Made by a program: the position numbers and the translations under genes. From positions 1-64,000 of the forward strand of contig CANPTH010000008.1 of assembly GCA_947576945.1 (NCBI GenBank): a stretch of 64,000 nt of DNA. Direction: 5' to 3'. Origin of the DNA: an uncultured Lachnospiraceae bacterium (GTDB taxonomy: Bacteria > Bacillota > Clostridia > Lachnospirales > Lachnospiraceae). The notes beneath the pieces are model-generated. The model saw nothing but the letters and a program-made list of their open reading frames with translations. It made no database searches and was not told the DNA's origin. Within the stretch, counting starts at the first letter, position 1, and each line of letters opens with the position of its first letter. Of the stretch, positions 51,084-59,163 are shown in pieces.

Positions 51084-52247
51084 ATGAAAGAAGCAGTATT
51101 GAAGAAGTTTGGGGAACTTTATGGGGATACGCAGGGCGTCAATGTTTATTTTGCGCCGGGCCGTGTGAATCTTATCGGAGAACATACGGATTACAATGGG
51201 GGACACGTTTTTCCCTGTGCACTGACCATTGGCACTTATGTTGCAGCCCGGAAGAGAGCAGATAGAAAGTTAACATTCTATTCCATGAATTTTGACAGGC
51301 TGGGGGTTGTTGAAGGCAGTCTGGATGATCTGACACCGGCTAAGGAAGCAGAATGGACGAATTATCCGAAGGGAGTTATGTGGGCCTTTGCGGGAAGAGG
51401 CATGGAGATGGACTGTGGACTGGATATCGTGCTGTACGGCAATATTCCCAATGGTTCCGGCTTATCGTCTTCCGCATCTTTGGAAGTAGTGACAGGTTAT
51501 GTATTGAAGGATCTGTATGGATTCGATGTGACGAATGTGGATCTGGCGAAGATCGGGCAGTATTCGGAGAATAATTTCAACGGTATGAACTGTGGCATCA
51601 TGGATCAGTTTGCATCTGCCATGGGTAAGAAGGATAACGCTATTTTCCTGGATACGGCGGATTTGTCTTATGAGTATGCACCGCTTGTGCTGGACGGCGC
51701 AAAGATTGTGGTGACCAACAGTAATGTTAAGCATTCGTTGGTAAATTCGGCTTACAATGAGAGAAGAAGCGAATGCGAGAAGGCATTGGAAGAACTGCAG
51801 ACGGTGGTCGATATTAAGGGGCTGGGCGATCTGACCGAGGAACAGTTCGAGGCTCACAAGGAGGCAATTAAGAGTGAGGTGCGCGTGAAGAGAGCGAAGC
51901 ATGCGGTCTATGAAAACCAGAGGACGATCCGTGCGGTGGCTGCATTGAAGAACAATGATTTAAAGCTTTTTGGTGAGCTGATGAATGCTTCCCACGTGTC
52001 CCTGCGCGACGACTATGCGGTATCCTGTGAGGAGATTGATGTGCTGGTGGAAGAAGCGTGGAAGGTGGACGGTGTGATCGGATCCCGCATTACAGGCGGC
52101 GGTTTCGGCGGCTGCACAGTGAGCATTGTTCGTGATGAGGCTGTGGATGCTTTTCAGGAGAAGGTCGGAGCGGCGTACAAAGAACGTGTGGGCAGGACGG
52201 CTGACTTCTATGTGGTAGAGATTGGAGACGGGCCGCGCAAATTATAA
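51084..52247 (+). CDS. galK: Galactokinase
   Basis: 387 residues, GHMP kinase. The galactokinase signature 'GRVNLIGEHTDYNGGHVFPCAL' is near the N terminus, the ATP loop 'GNIPNGSGLSSSASLEV' follows at ~120, and 'RITGGGFGGCTVSIV' is near the C terminus. It phosphorylates alpha-galactose at C1. GGAGGA precedes the ATG. galT follows after 94 bases; galE is not in the window. Confidence 0.96.
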   Translation: MKEAVLKKFGELYGDTQGVNVYFAPGRVNLIGEHTDYNGGHVFPCALTIGTYVAARKRADRKLTFYSMNFDRLGVVEGSLDDLTPAKEAEWTNYPKGVMWAFAGRGMEMDCGLDIVLYGNIPNGSGLSSSASLEVVTGYVLKDLYGFDVTNVDLAKIGQYSENNFNGMNCGIMDQFASAMGKKDNAIFLDTADLSYEYAPLVLDGAKIVVTNSNVKHSLVNSAYNERRSECEKALEELQTVVDIKGLGDLTEEQFEAHKEAIKSEVRVKRAKHAVYENQRTIRAVAALKNNDLKLFGELMNASHVSLRDDYAVSCEEIDVLVEEAWKVDGVIGSRITGGGFGGCTVSIVRDEAVDAFQEKVGAAYKERVGRTADFYVVEIGDGPRKL

Positions 52248-52275
52248 AGTGCAGAGCAGTGACAGCAAGGTTATT

Positions 52276-52289
52276 GTTCACTGAGGGTA
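52276..52289 (+). repeat. GTTCACTGAGGGTA motif between galK and galT
   Basis: The same 14 bases occur at the right end of the MITE at 22824 and upstream of galK. No left end is visible here. It is either an element scar or a shared regulatory motif. Confidence 0.5.
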
Positions 52290-52341
52290 AGCAGATTTCA
52301 AATAGAGTGACTGAGAACAGTGCGCAGAAACGAGGAGAGCT

Positions 52342-53847
52342 ATGATTCAGAAAAATATTAGAAAACTGGTGCGGTATGGGCTGCAGACAGGCCTGATCAC
52401 AGAAGAGGATAAGATTTATACGACCAACAGGCTATTGGAGCTGTTTCAGCTGGATGAGCTGGAAGAGAGCAGCGATGATGTCAGTATGAGCGTGGAGGAA
52501 CTGGAAGGGGTACTGGCACAGATGATGGACTACGCGTACGAGCAGGGCATCATGACGGAGAACAGTATCGTATATCGGGATCTGTTTGACACGAAGATCA
52601 TGAGTATGCTGGCGCCAAGACCCAGTGAGGTGATTGCCGGATTCGAATCCAGATATGAGAAAAGCCCGGCGGAGGCGACGGAGTATTTCTACAAGCTGAG
52701 CCAGGATACGGATTATATCAGAAGATACCGGATCAAGAAGGATCAGAAATGGATCGCGCCTACAAAGTATGGAGATCTGGATATCACTATCAACCTGTCC
52801 AAACCGGAGAAGGACCCCAAGGCTATCGCGGCGGCCAAGACTGCGAAGCAGAGCGGTTATCCGAAATGTCTGCTCTGCATGGAAAATGAAGGTTATGCGG
52901 GCCGTGTGAACCATCCGGCAAGGCAGAATCACAGAGTGATTCCGGTGGTAATCAACGGCAACCGCTGGGGATTCCAGTATTCCCCTTATGTATATTATAA
53001 TGAGCACTGTATCGTGTTCAACTCACAGCATATTCCGATGAAAATTGAGCATGATACGTTCTGCAAGCTGTTTGATTTCGTGAAGCAGTTCCCGCATTAT
53101 TTCGTGGGTTCCAACGCGGATCTGCCGATCGTGGGCGGTTCCATATTAAGCCACGATCATTTCCAGGGCGGTCATTATGAGTTTGCCATGGCAAGGGCGC
53201 AGGTAGAGAGGACCTTTACGATCAGAGGGTTTGAGGATGTGGAGACTGGAATCGTGAACTGGCCTATGTCTGTGATCCGTATCTCGGCTGAGGATTCCGA
53301 CAGGCTGGTGGCGCTGGCGGACGTGATCCTGAATGCGTGGAGAGGCTATAGCGACGAGGCGGCATTTATCTTTGCCGAGACCGACGGGGAACCTCACAAT
53401 ACGATTACGCCCATTGCCAGAAAAAGAGGGGATAAGTTCGAGCTGGATCTGGTGCTGCGCAACAACATTACGACTGCGGAGCATCCGCTGGGTGTCTATC
53501 ATCCCCATGCGAATCTGCATCACATTAAGAAGGAAAATATCGGCCTGATCGAAGTGATGGGTCTGGCGGTACTGCCTGCCAGATTGAAGGATGAGATGGA
53601 GAAGCTGGCTGAAGCAATTCTTGCCGGTGCAGATCTGCGAAAGGATGAATTGCTGGAGAAACACGCTGACTGGGTGGAGGAGTTCCTGCCGGGATATTCA
53701 CAGGTCAACAAGGATACGGTGATGGATATTATTCATAAGGAGATTGGCAACGTGTTCATGCAGGTGCTGGAGGATTCCGGTGTTTACAAGAGGAATGAGG
53801 AAGGCCGGGCGGCGTTTGACAGATTTATGAAGTCTCTCAATCGATAG
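52342..53847 (+). CDS. galT: UTP-hexose-1-phosphate uridylyltransferase, class II
   Basis: 501 residues, the longer GalT type of Firmicutes (GalT class II) rather than the ~350-residue E. coli type. 'NHPARQNHRVIPVVINGNRWGFQYSPYVYYNEHCIVFN' and 'GGSILSHDHFQGGHYEFAMA', with the His-x-His nucleotidyl-transfer site, are family hallmarks. It converts galactose 1-phosphate and UDP-glucose to glucose 1-phosphate and UDP-galactose. It follows galK and is closed by a strong terminator. Confidence 0.95.
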   Translation: MIQKNIRKLVRYGLQTGLITEEDKIYTTNRLLELFQLDELEESSDDVSMSVEELEGVLAQMMDYAYEQGIMTENSIVYRDLFDTKIMSMLAPRPSEVIAGFESRYEKSPAEATEYFYKLSQDTDYIRRYRIKKDQKWIAPTKYGDLDITINLSKPEKDPKAIAAAKTAKQSGYPKCLLCMENEGYAGRVNHPARQNHRVIPVVINGNRWGFQYSPYVYYNEHCIVFNSQHIPMKIEHDTFCKLFDFVKQFPHYFVGSNADLPIVGGSILSHDHFQGGHYEFAMARAQVERTFTIRGFEDVETGIVNWPMSVIRISAEDSDRLVALADVILNAWRGYSDEAAFIFAETDGEPHNTITPIARKRGDKFELDLVLRNNITTAEHPLGVYHPHANLHHIKKENIGLIEVMGLAVLPARLKDEMEKLAEAILAGADLRKDELLEKHADWVEEFLPGYSQVNKDTVMDIIHKEIGNVFMQVLEDSGVYKRNEEGRAAFDRFMKSLNR

Positions 53848-53902
53848 AAATGATCTGACCTTATGGCAGTTCGCAGGAAACGACGTTGGAAAATAGAAAT
53901 GA

Positions 53903-53928
53903 GGCGGGATCTTTGGATCCCGCCTTTT
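53903..53928 (+). terminator. Terminator after galT
   Basis: GGCGGGATC and GATCCCGCC form a perfect 9-base stem with a 4-base loop, followed by TTTT. Confidence 0.9.
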
Positions 53929-54081
53929 AGACACGCGGCATAACTGCCGGTGCGTAGATCAGTCTTGGCAGAAAAGAAGGTGGTACTTTTCCGGTTTATG
54001 GGGATTGCTCTGCCAATCTGATAGAAATGCGTTTTTCTAAGCAAAATGCGTTTTTGTAATATTGTAAATGTGTTGATAAAA

Positions 54082-54429
54082 TCAAAGCTGTATGTCCATA
54101 CCCAGCATATTTTGTACAAAGCTGTCACATGCCCTCTGCTGCCAGGGATTCAGCTGTTGGTACATAGACATATGATTTTGATATTTTTGCAGGTGGAACT
54201 TATCGTTTGCCAGCAGCAGATCTGCGTTAAGACGTTCTTCGGCAAGATACAAAACATAGTCTGTAGAGACATGAAAGAAACGTGAAAGATCACATATAAG
54301 AGAGGCATCCGGCGTGGATATCCCACATTCGATCTTACTCAGCGTGGATTGGTTCAGGTTTAAATCCTTTGCCAAGGCCTGTTGCGATAATTTTTTTTCT
54401 AAGCGTAATTTTTTAATTCGTGTTTTCAT
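54082..54429 (-). CDS. XRE-family transcriptional regulator
   Basis: 115 residues. The N-terminal helix-turn-helix 'LRLEKKLSQQALAKDLNLNQSTLSKIECGISTPDASLICDLSRFFHVSTDYVL' is the lambda-repressor-like XRE domain. The C-terminal ~45 residues are helical with no recognised effector domain. It is a single gene between galT and the exonuclease, AT-rich relative to its neighbours. Targets unknown. No toxin gene is adjacent, so an antitoxin role is not supported. Confidence 0.85.
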   Translation of the reverse strand: MKTRIKKLRLEKKLSQQALAKDLNLNQSTLSKIECGISTPDASLICDLSRFFHVSTDYVLYLAEERLNADLLLANDKFHLQKYQNHMSMYQQLNPWQQRACDSFVQNMLGMDIQL

Positions 54430-54611
54430 TCTCTTTACCCTTCTATTATTGTAGGTTAATTTGCCGCAAGAAATATTCCAATTTACAATAAGGGTATTAT
54501 GTAAAGAATATTTTAGAGGAAGAAATCACGAATGGTAGTAGAAAGAGAAATACAGGTATTATATATTGTAGAAAGAACCGTATTACTCGACAAAACAGGC
54601 AAGGGGGTAAG

Positions 54612-54670
54612 GTCGCAGAGCAGAATTTGAAATTCTGCTCGCGGCCTCAGCGTAAAACGCTTCGGAATGG
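54612..54670 (+). repeat. Start-codon-proximal dispersed repeat, copy 2
   Basis: CGCAGAGCAGAATTT pairs with AAATTCTGCTCGCGG as a hairpin, followed by AGCGTAAAACGCTTCGGAATGG. The last 19 bases equal the right end of the copy before proS apart from the first bases. The right edge again runs into the ribosome site, here GGGGG of the exonuclease gene. Confidence 0.75.
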
Positions 54671-54678
54671 GGGTAATT

Positions 54679-55395
54679 ATGACAGAATCATATGTGTGTA
54701 TAGATCTGGAGACTACAGGGCTGAATCCCAGGAGAGACAAAATTATTGAGATTGGGGCAGTGAAAGTAGAAAATAACAGGATTGTTGAGAAATGGGAGAC
54801 TTTTATAAATCCGAATCGAAGACTTGAGGAGCGTATTAGCGCGCTTACCGGAATCTGCGATGAGCAGTTGTCAAAGGCGCCTGTGATAGAAGAAGCGCTG
54901 CCAAAGCTGCTGGCATTGACAGAGAATAACATACTTCTGGGACACAGGGTGTTGTTTGATTACTCTTTTATCAAAAAGGCGGCTGTCGATGGGAAGCTGT
55001 CCTTTGAGAGAAATGGGATTGATACGTTGAAGATAGCGCGAAAATATCTGATAAATTTAGAAAGCCGCAGTTTGGGTTATCTTTGCAGTTACTATAATAT
55101 CAGTCATAATGCGCACCGGGCGTTGGGGGATGCGGAAGCTACCGTAGAGCTGTATCAAAGATTGGCGGAAGAATTTTACGAGCAGGAGAAGGCGGAAGGA
55201 AACCGAAGCCTTTTTGTGCCGAAGGCACTGACGTATCATGTAAAAAGGGATACGCCGATTACGGTATCCCAGAAAGAACAGTTATATAAATTGAGAGACA
55301 GGCATAAACTGATAATAGACTATGATATCGAGAGGCTATCCCGCAGTGAGGCTAGTCGGCGGATTGATCTGCTTCTTGCAGAATTCGGACGATAG
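54679..55395 (+). CDS. DEDDh 3'-5' exonuclease (DnaQ/PolC epsilon-like)
   Basis: About 238 residues from ATG 54679. ExoI 'CIDLETTGLNPRRDKIIEIGAV' (D-x-E), ExoII near 'GHRVLFDYSFIKKAA', and ExoIII 'NAHRALGDAEATVELYQ' (H...D) give all DEDDh catalytic residues. There is no polymerase domain, so it is a stand-alone proofreading or repair-type exonuclease. A ~60-residue C-terminal extension ('TVSQKEQLYKLRDRHKLIIDYDIERLSRSEASRRIDLLL') resembles a small DNA-binding helical domain. Its 3' end overlaps the convergent gene by 44 bases. Confidence 0.9.
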   Translation: MTESYVCIDLETTGLNPRRDKIIEIGAVKVENNRIVEKWETFINPNRRLEERISALTGICDEQLSKAPVIEEALPKLLALTENNILLGHRVLFDYSFIKKAAVDGKLSFERNGIDTLKIARKYLINLESRSLGYLCSYYNISHNAHRALGDAEATVELYQRLAEEFYEQEKAEGNRSLFVPKALTYHVKRDTPITVSQKEQLYKLRDRHKLIIDYDIERLSRSEASRRIDLLLAEFGR

Positions 55396-55969
55396 ATTTC
55401 TGCATGGCAGAATTCAGGACTTCTGCGATCGGATAGAGATGCCCGATCTTCTCGGGCGTATGCTGCTCCTTATAGATCTGACACAGCAGACGATAGGTGC
55501 TGCTGATATCCGTTCCTGTGGATACGGCGAATTCCAGCATCTGACAGGCCTCGTCAATATGGCCTGCATCATAAAGAGCCTGCGCCCATTGCTGCAGGGT
55601 GCGGACAAGAAGCGTATAATTCTGGTCGTATTGTGTCAGCAGGTCAATATTGGGCGCTCCGTAACGAAGCTTTAATTCTGTGTTACTGATGCCGGTAAAA
55701 TTGACAACAGGCAGGTCTTTTAATGTCATAACAATCTGCCTGTAATCGTCGATCTTTGGAACGTCGGGCAGCAGTGACATGGGAAACTGTTCCACGGGAA
55801 TATGGATATAATCCAAATCGTCCAGGGATTTGCGTCTGGTGCTGTTGGCTTCCCGCTCTCTTGTCCAGAAATCCTGTTCTATGGCTTCCTGTGTCTTCTT
55901 ATTCCTGCGGATATTGACGGCAATGGCGATGGAGAGTGTGGCAACACTTGCAAAAAACACTAAATTCAT
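55352..55969 (-). CDS. Hypothetical protein with N-terminal membrane anchor and helical repeat region
   Basis: 205 residues. One N-terminal hydrophobic helix ('LVFFASVATLSIAIAVNI') is followed by a charged stretch with a possible coiled coil. The C-terminal ~90 residues look TPR-like ('LLVRTLQQWAQALYDAGHIDEACQMLEFAVS', 'YRLLCQIYKEQHTPEKI'). No named family. The last 44 bases lie antisense to the end of the exonuclease gene; both frames are clearly coding, so the overlap is real. Confidence 0.75.
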   Translation of the reverse strand: MNLVFFASVATLSIAIAVNIRRNKKTQEAIEQDFWTREREANSTRRKSLDDLDYIHIPVEQFPMSLLPDVPKIDDYRQIVMTLKDLPVVNFTGISNTELKLRYGAPNIDLLTQYDQNYTLLVRTLQQWAQALYDAGHIDEACQMLEFAVSTGTDISSTYRLLCQIYKEQHTPEKIGHLYPIAEVLNSAMQKSIVRILQEADQSAD

Positions 55970-56028
55970 ATATAATATCCTTTCAGTAAACTTTTAATAT
56001 GCGATAATTGTCGAAAGAGGGGCGTCTT

Positions 56029-56130
56029 ATGTTTAACATGAAAAAGAAAACAAAGAAGATCATTTCCTCCATAATTATAGTCATTCTTGTATTGTCAATG
56101 GTTATGCCGCTTATTGCGACAACTTTGTAA
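56029..56130 (+). CDS. 33-residue single-span membrane peptide
   Basis: Too short for the ORF track. An AGAGGGG site lies 7 bases before the ATG. The peptide begins 'MFNMKKKTKKIISSIIIVI', a basic N terminus followed by one hydrophobic helix ending '...PLIATTL'. It resembles other tiny membrane peptides of Firmicutes (Prli42-like in layout), but I cannot assign a family. It is divergent from the hypothetical gene at 55352 and upstream of the VanW gene. Confidence 0.6.
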   Translation: MFNMKKKTKKIISSIIIVILVLSMVMPLIATTL

Positions 56131-56341
56131 TTTTGTGAAACACATAACAGAGGAACAGATTGTCAGGCTGTTATATTTGATACGATTATATTCTAACATA
56201 TATTTGACAGCAGAGCAATTTGTGGTTTTTCGGGTAATATCGGGATTATTGCGGCGCATATTGCGATGAGCGGTTGCAGGGCCGTGTATAATAACTATTT
56301 TGATGCAGGATGAGGGCGCATAGAAAGAAAGGCAGGTTTAT
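56131..56341. other. AT-rich spacer before the VanW gene
   Basis: About 210 bases. The 60-codon ORF here has no ribosome site. TTGACA at ~56211 could be a -35 for the VanW gene, but the -10 is unclear. Confidence 0.35.
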
Positions 56342-57910
56342 ATGAAAAAATGGTCTGTGGCATTGGCGGTGACAATGACAGTAATGTATACTGCTGCCAT
56401 GCCGGTGCATGCCAAAGGGGATAAAATCGAATCAGGTATTTATGTCAATGACATAAATCTGGCTGGTATGACTGTTGATGAGGCCAGACAGGCGATAGAA
56501 TCTTATGTGGAATCTTATGGGGATGCGCAGATCACTCTGCATGCCGTTGATGAGGGGACGATTGTTACGACGGCAGCCGAACTGGGACTGAAGTGGGGCA
56601 ATGAAGAGATCCTGGAGGAGGCGGCCAGATTCGGACGGGATGGTGACATATTACAATGTTATAAGGAATTGAAGGATTTAGAATACCAGAACAGGATATA
56701 TGAAGTCGGCTTTGATTTTGATAAGAATAAGATCAGGACTCTCATCGAAGAAAATGCCGAACAGTATGATCAGGAGGCGGTGAATGCGTCTCTGACTAAA
56801 ACAGAGACCGGTTTTCAGGTTACGGAGGGACAGCCGGGTATTATAGTTGATACAACGGCGTCCACGGATGCGGTCTACGAATATCTGCTCAGTGAGTGGA
56901 ACGGTGCAGCGTGTGACATTGATCTGGCAGTTACGGTGGCTGAACCGATGGGGACTGCGGAAGAGCTGTCGAAGGTAAAAGATGTGCTCGGTACCTTTAC
57001 CACCAGCTACTCATCTTCCGGCGGAGCCAGGAGTGCGAATGTGACAAATGGCTGTACCCTGATCAACGGGACTACTTTATATCCGGGAGAAGAATTTTCG
57101 TGCTATGAGGCGGTGGCTCCCTTTTCGGAGGCGAACGGGTACTATATGGCGGCATCGTATCTGAGCGGCCAGGTGGTAGACAGTCTGGGCGGCGGCATCT
57201 GTCAGGTGTCCACTACCTTATATAATGCGGTTCTGCTGTCTGAACTGGAGGTGACGGAGCGGTACAATCATTCGATGATCGTTACCTACGTGGATCCTTC
57301 TGCCGACGCGGCGATCGCAGAGTCTTCAGGTAAGGATTTTAAATTTAAAAATAATACGGATCATCCTGTTTATATAGAGGGAATTACGACGCCGGATAAG
57401 CAGATCACTTTTACGATCTATGGCGTGGAGACGAGGGCCAGCGGCCGTGAAGTGGTGTATGAGAGCGTTGTTCTGGAAAGAATCCCTCCGGATACAGAGG
57501 TAATCTACACAGATGCATCCCGCCCTGTGGGCTACTGTTCCGTACAGTCGGCACATATTGGATACAGAGCGCAGCTGTGGAAGGTAGTGCGTGAGAACGG
57601 TGTGGAAGTGAGCAGAGAGCAGGTCAACAGCAGTTCTTATATGAAGGCGCCGAGAAGCGCGACGGTGGGGATCGCCACCGAGGACGAAGGGGCGTATAAT
57701 GCCATTATGGCAGCGGTGGCCACTAACAGCATTGATCAGGTAAAGGCAGTGGCGGGAGCCTATAAGGCGGCAGCCGATGCCGCGGCGGCGGAAGCTGCTG
57801 CAGCAGAGGGACAGGGACAGCCGCCCGCTCCGGCAGATGCGGGAGCGCCGCCCCCGGCGGAAGGGCAGGCACAGCCGCCTCAGCCGCAGGAAGGGGCGCC
57901 TGCACAGTAA
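56342..57910 (+). CDS. VanW family exported protein with peptidoglycan-binding-like domain
   Basis: 522 residues. A signal peptide (residues 1-24, ending near 'MPVHAKG') is followed by a PG_binding_4-like repeat region ('IYVNDINLAGMTVDEARQAIESYV'). The VanW domain (~225-350) has 'NGCTLINGTTLYPGEEFSCYEAVAPFSEANGY' and 'GGGICQVSTTLYNAVL', then a G5-like segment. The last ~50 residues are Ala/Pro/Gln-rich. VanW proteins occur in cell-envelope and some vancomycin-resistance contexts, but the activity is unknown; no vanHAX genes are present. The stop codon TAA lies within an 81-bp dispersed repeat. Confidence 0.87.
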   Translation: MKKWSVALAVTMTVMYTAAMPVHAKGDKIESGIYVNDINLAGMTVDEARQAIESYVESYGDAQITLHAVDEGTIVTTAAELGLKWGNEEILEEAARFGRDGDILQCYKELKDLEYQNRIYEVGFDFDKNKIRTLIEENAEQYDQEAVNASLTKTETGFQVTEGQPGIIVDTTASTDAVYEYLLSEWNGAACDIDLAVTVAEPMGTAEELSKVKDVLGTFTTSYSSSGGARSANVTNGCTLINGTTLYPGEEFSCYEAVAPFSEANGYYMAASYLSGQVVDSLGGGICQVSTTLYNAVLLSELEVTERYNHSMIVTYVDPSADAAIAESSGKDFKFKNNTDHPVYIEGITTPDKQITFTIYGVETRASGREVVYESVVLERIPPDTEVIYTDASRPVGYCSVQSAHIGYRAQLWKVVRENGVEVSREQVNSSSYMKAPRSATVGIATEDEGAYNAIMAAVATNSIDQVKAVAGAYKAAADAAAAEAAAAEGQGQPPAPADAGAPPPAEGQAQPPQPQEGAPAQ

Positions 57911-57987
57911 ACTTACATCATGCTTAGCCTGCCGTCGGGCGGGCCGCATGGCCATCCAAGCTGTGAAAGTCGAAGACTTTCATAGTA
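57907..57987 (+). repeat. 81-bp three-hairpin dispersed repeat, copy 4
   Basis: Differs from the copy at 15051 at three positions by eye. The repeat begins GTAAAC, so its second to fourth bases are the TAA stop of the VanW gene. Substitutions in the last stem (A to G opposite T) keep pairing. Confidence 0.88.
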
Positions 57988-58050
57988 GACAACAAAATAT
58001 GCAGGTTATGATAAATCGGAGGCAGGCAGGATACAGCCGGGCGTGAAGAG

Positions 58051-59073
58051 ATGAGATGTGGAAAAGTTTCGGAGAACGTATTGAAACGTTCTGTCCTGAA
58101 GTATATAAAGACGCATAGAGAAGAAGTGGTAAGTGGCGCAGCTCTGGGGGAGGACTGCGCCGTTTTATCGTTTGGCGAAGGATATGAGACTGTGCTTTCC
58201 ACGACGCCGGTTATGGCTGCGGCGGAGCGGATCAGTACATATGCCATTCCTATGGCGCTCAACAATGTAGCCGCGGCAGGGGCGGAGCCGGTGGGCGTGA
58301 TGCTGGCGGTTCTTTTGCCGGAGGAGACGGAAGAGAGCGGGCTGCAGCTGATGATGGGGCAGGCGGAAGAGGTGTGCCGTGGGTGCGGCACGCAGATTCT
58401 GGGCGGACATACGGAAGTAACGCCTGCCGTCGACCGGCCGTTGATGACTGTGACCGGCGTGGGAAAACGGGAGGCCGCACGAGCCGGTTCCCTGCGGGGA
58501 ATCAGGGAAGAACAGGATATTGTGGTCAGTAAATGGATCGGGCTGGAAGGTACGGCGCGGCTGGCGTCGCGGTACAGGCAGCAGCTGTGCACCAGATATC
58601 CGGTCCGCATGATCGACGAGGCGGCAGCTTACGACAGATATCTGTCCGTGATACCGGAGGCCGCCACCGCCGTGAAGTCCGGCGTTTGCGGGATGCATGA
58701 TGTTTCCAGAGGAGGGATCTTCGGAGCCTTATGGGAACTGGCACAGCGGGCAGGCGTTGGACTGGAGATCGACCTGAAGAAAATACCCTTGAAGCAGGAG
58801 ACGGTGGAGATCTGTGAATTTCTGGAGCTGAATCCTTATGAGTTGTTGTCGGGCGGCTGTCTGCTGATGGTGACGGATAACGGGCAGGCGCTCACGGATG
58901 CGCTGGCGCGGGAAGGAATCCCGGCGGCAGTCATCGGCAGGACGACGGCCGGAAAAGACCGGGTGATCTATAACGAAGACGAGAAACGGTATCTGGATAA
59001 GCCAAAGGCAGACCAGATCTATGCGCTGGCCCAAAGGGATAGAGACAGACAGGAAGTTTCATCTATTTTATGA
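58051..59073 (+). CDS. AIR synthase (PurM/HypE-like) family protein
   Basis: 340 residues. The N-terminal half has 'GAALGEDCAVLSFG' and 'ALNNVAAAGAEPVGVMLAVLLPE', 'GTQILGGHTEVTPAV'. The C-terminal half has 'GMHDVSRGGIFGALWELAQRAGVGLEIDL' and 'LNPYELLSGGCLLMV'. This is the AIR-synthase fold shared by PurM, HypE, ThiL and SelD. The GGHTEV motif and lack of neighbours exclude purine synthesis; HypE-like is closest, but no hydrogenase maturation genes are present and the C-terminal cysteine of HypE is absent. Probably an ATP-dependent enzyme of unknown substrate. Confidence 0.8.
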   Translation: MRCGKVSENVLKRSVLKYIKTHREEVVSGAALGEDCAVLSFGEGYETVLSTTPVMAAAERISTYAIPMALNNVAAAGAEPVGVMLAVLLPEETEESGLQLMMGQAEEVCRGCGTQILGGHTEVTPAVDRPLMTVTGVGKREAARAGSLRGIREEQDIVVSKWIGLEGTARLASRYRQQLCTRYPVRMIDEAAAYDRYLSVIPEAATAVKSGVCGMHDVSRGGIFGALWELAQRAGVGLEIDLKKIPLKQETVEICEFLELNPYELLSGGCLLMVTDNGQALTDALAREGIPAAVIGRTTAGKDRVIYNEDEKRYLDKPKADQIYALAQRDRDRQEVSSIL

Positions 59074-59090
59074 TATTGCATGGGAACAGG

Positions 59091-59144
59091 AAGAATAGTA
59101 AAGACAGCAAGAATAGTAAGAACAGTAAGAATAGTAAGGACAGG
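59091..59144 (+). repeat. 9-bp tandem repeat before the Lrp gene
   Basis: Six consecutive 9-base units of the type AAGAAYAGT (aagaatagt, aaagacagc, aagaatagt, aagaacagt, aagaatagt, aaggacagg). They fill most of the spacer before the Lrp-type gene and create the misleading long ORF start at 59080. Confidence 0.8.
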
Positions 59145-59163
59145 ATGGAGGAAAAGAAAGAGT

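Noticed and set aside
56131-56341. 60-codon ORF at 56087-56269
   Set aside because: It starts inside the small membrane peptide gene in another frame and lacks a ribosome site.
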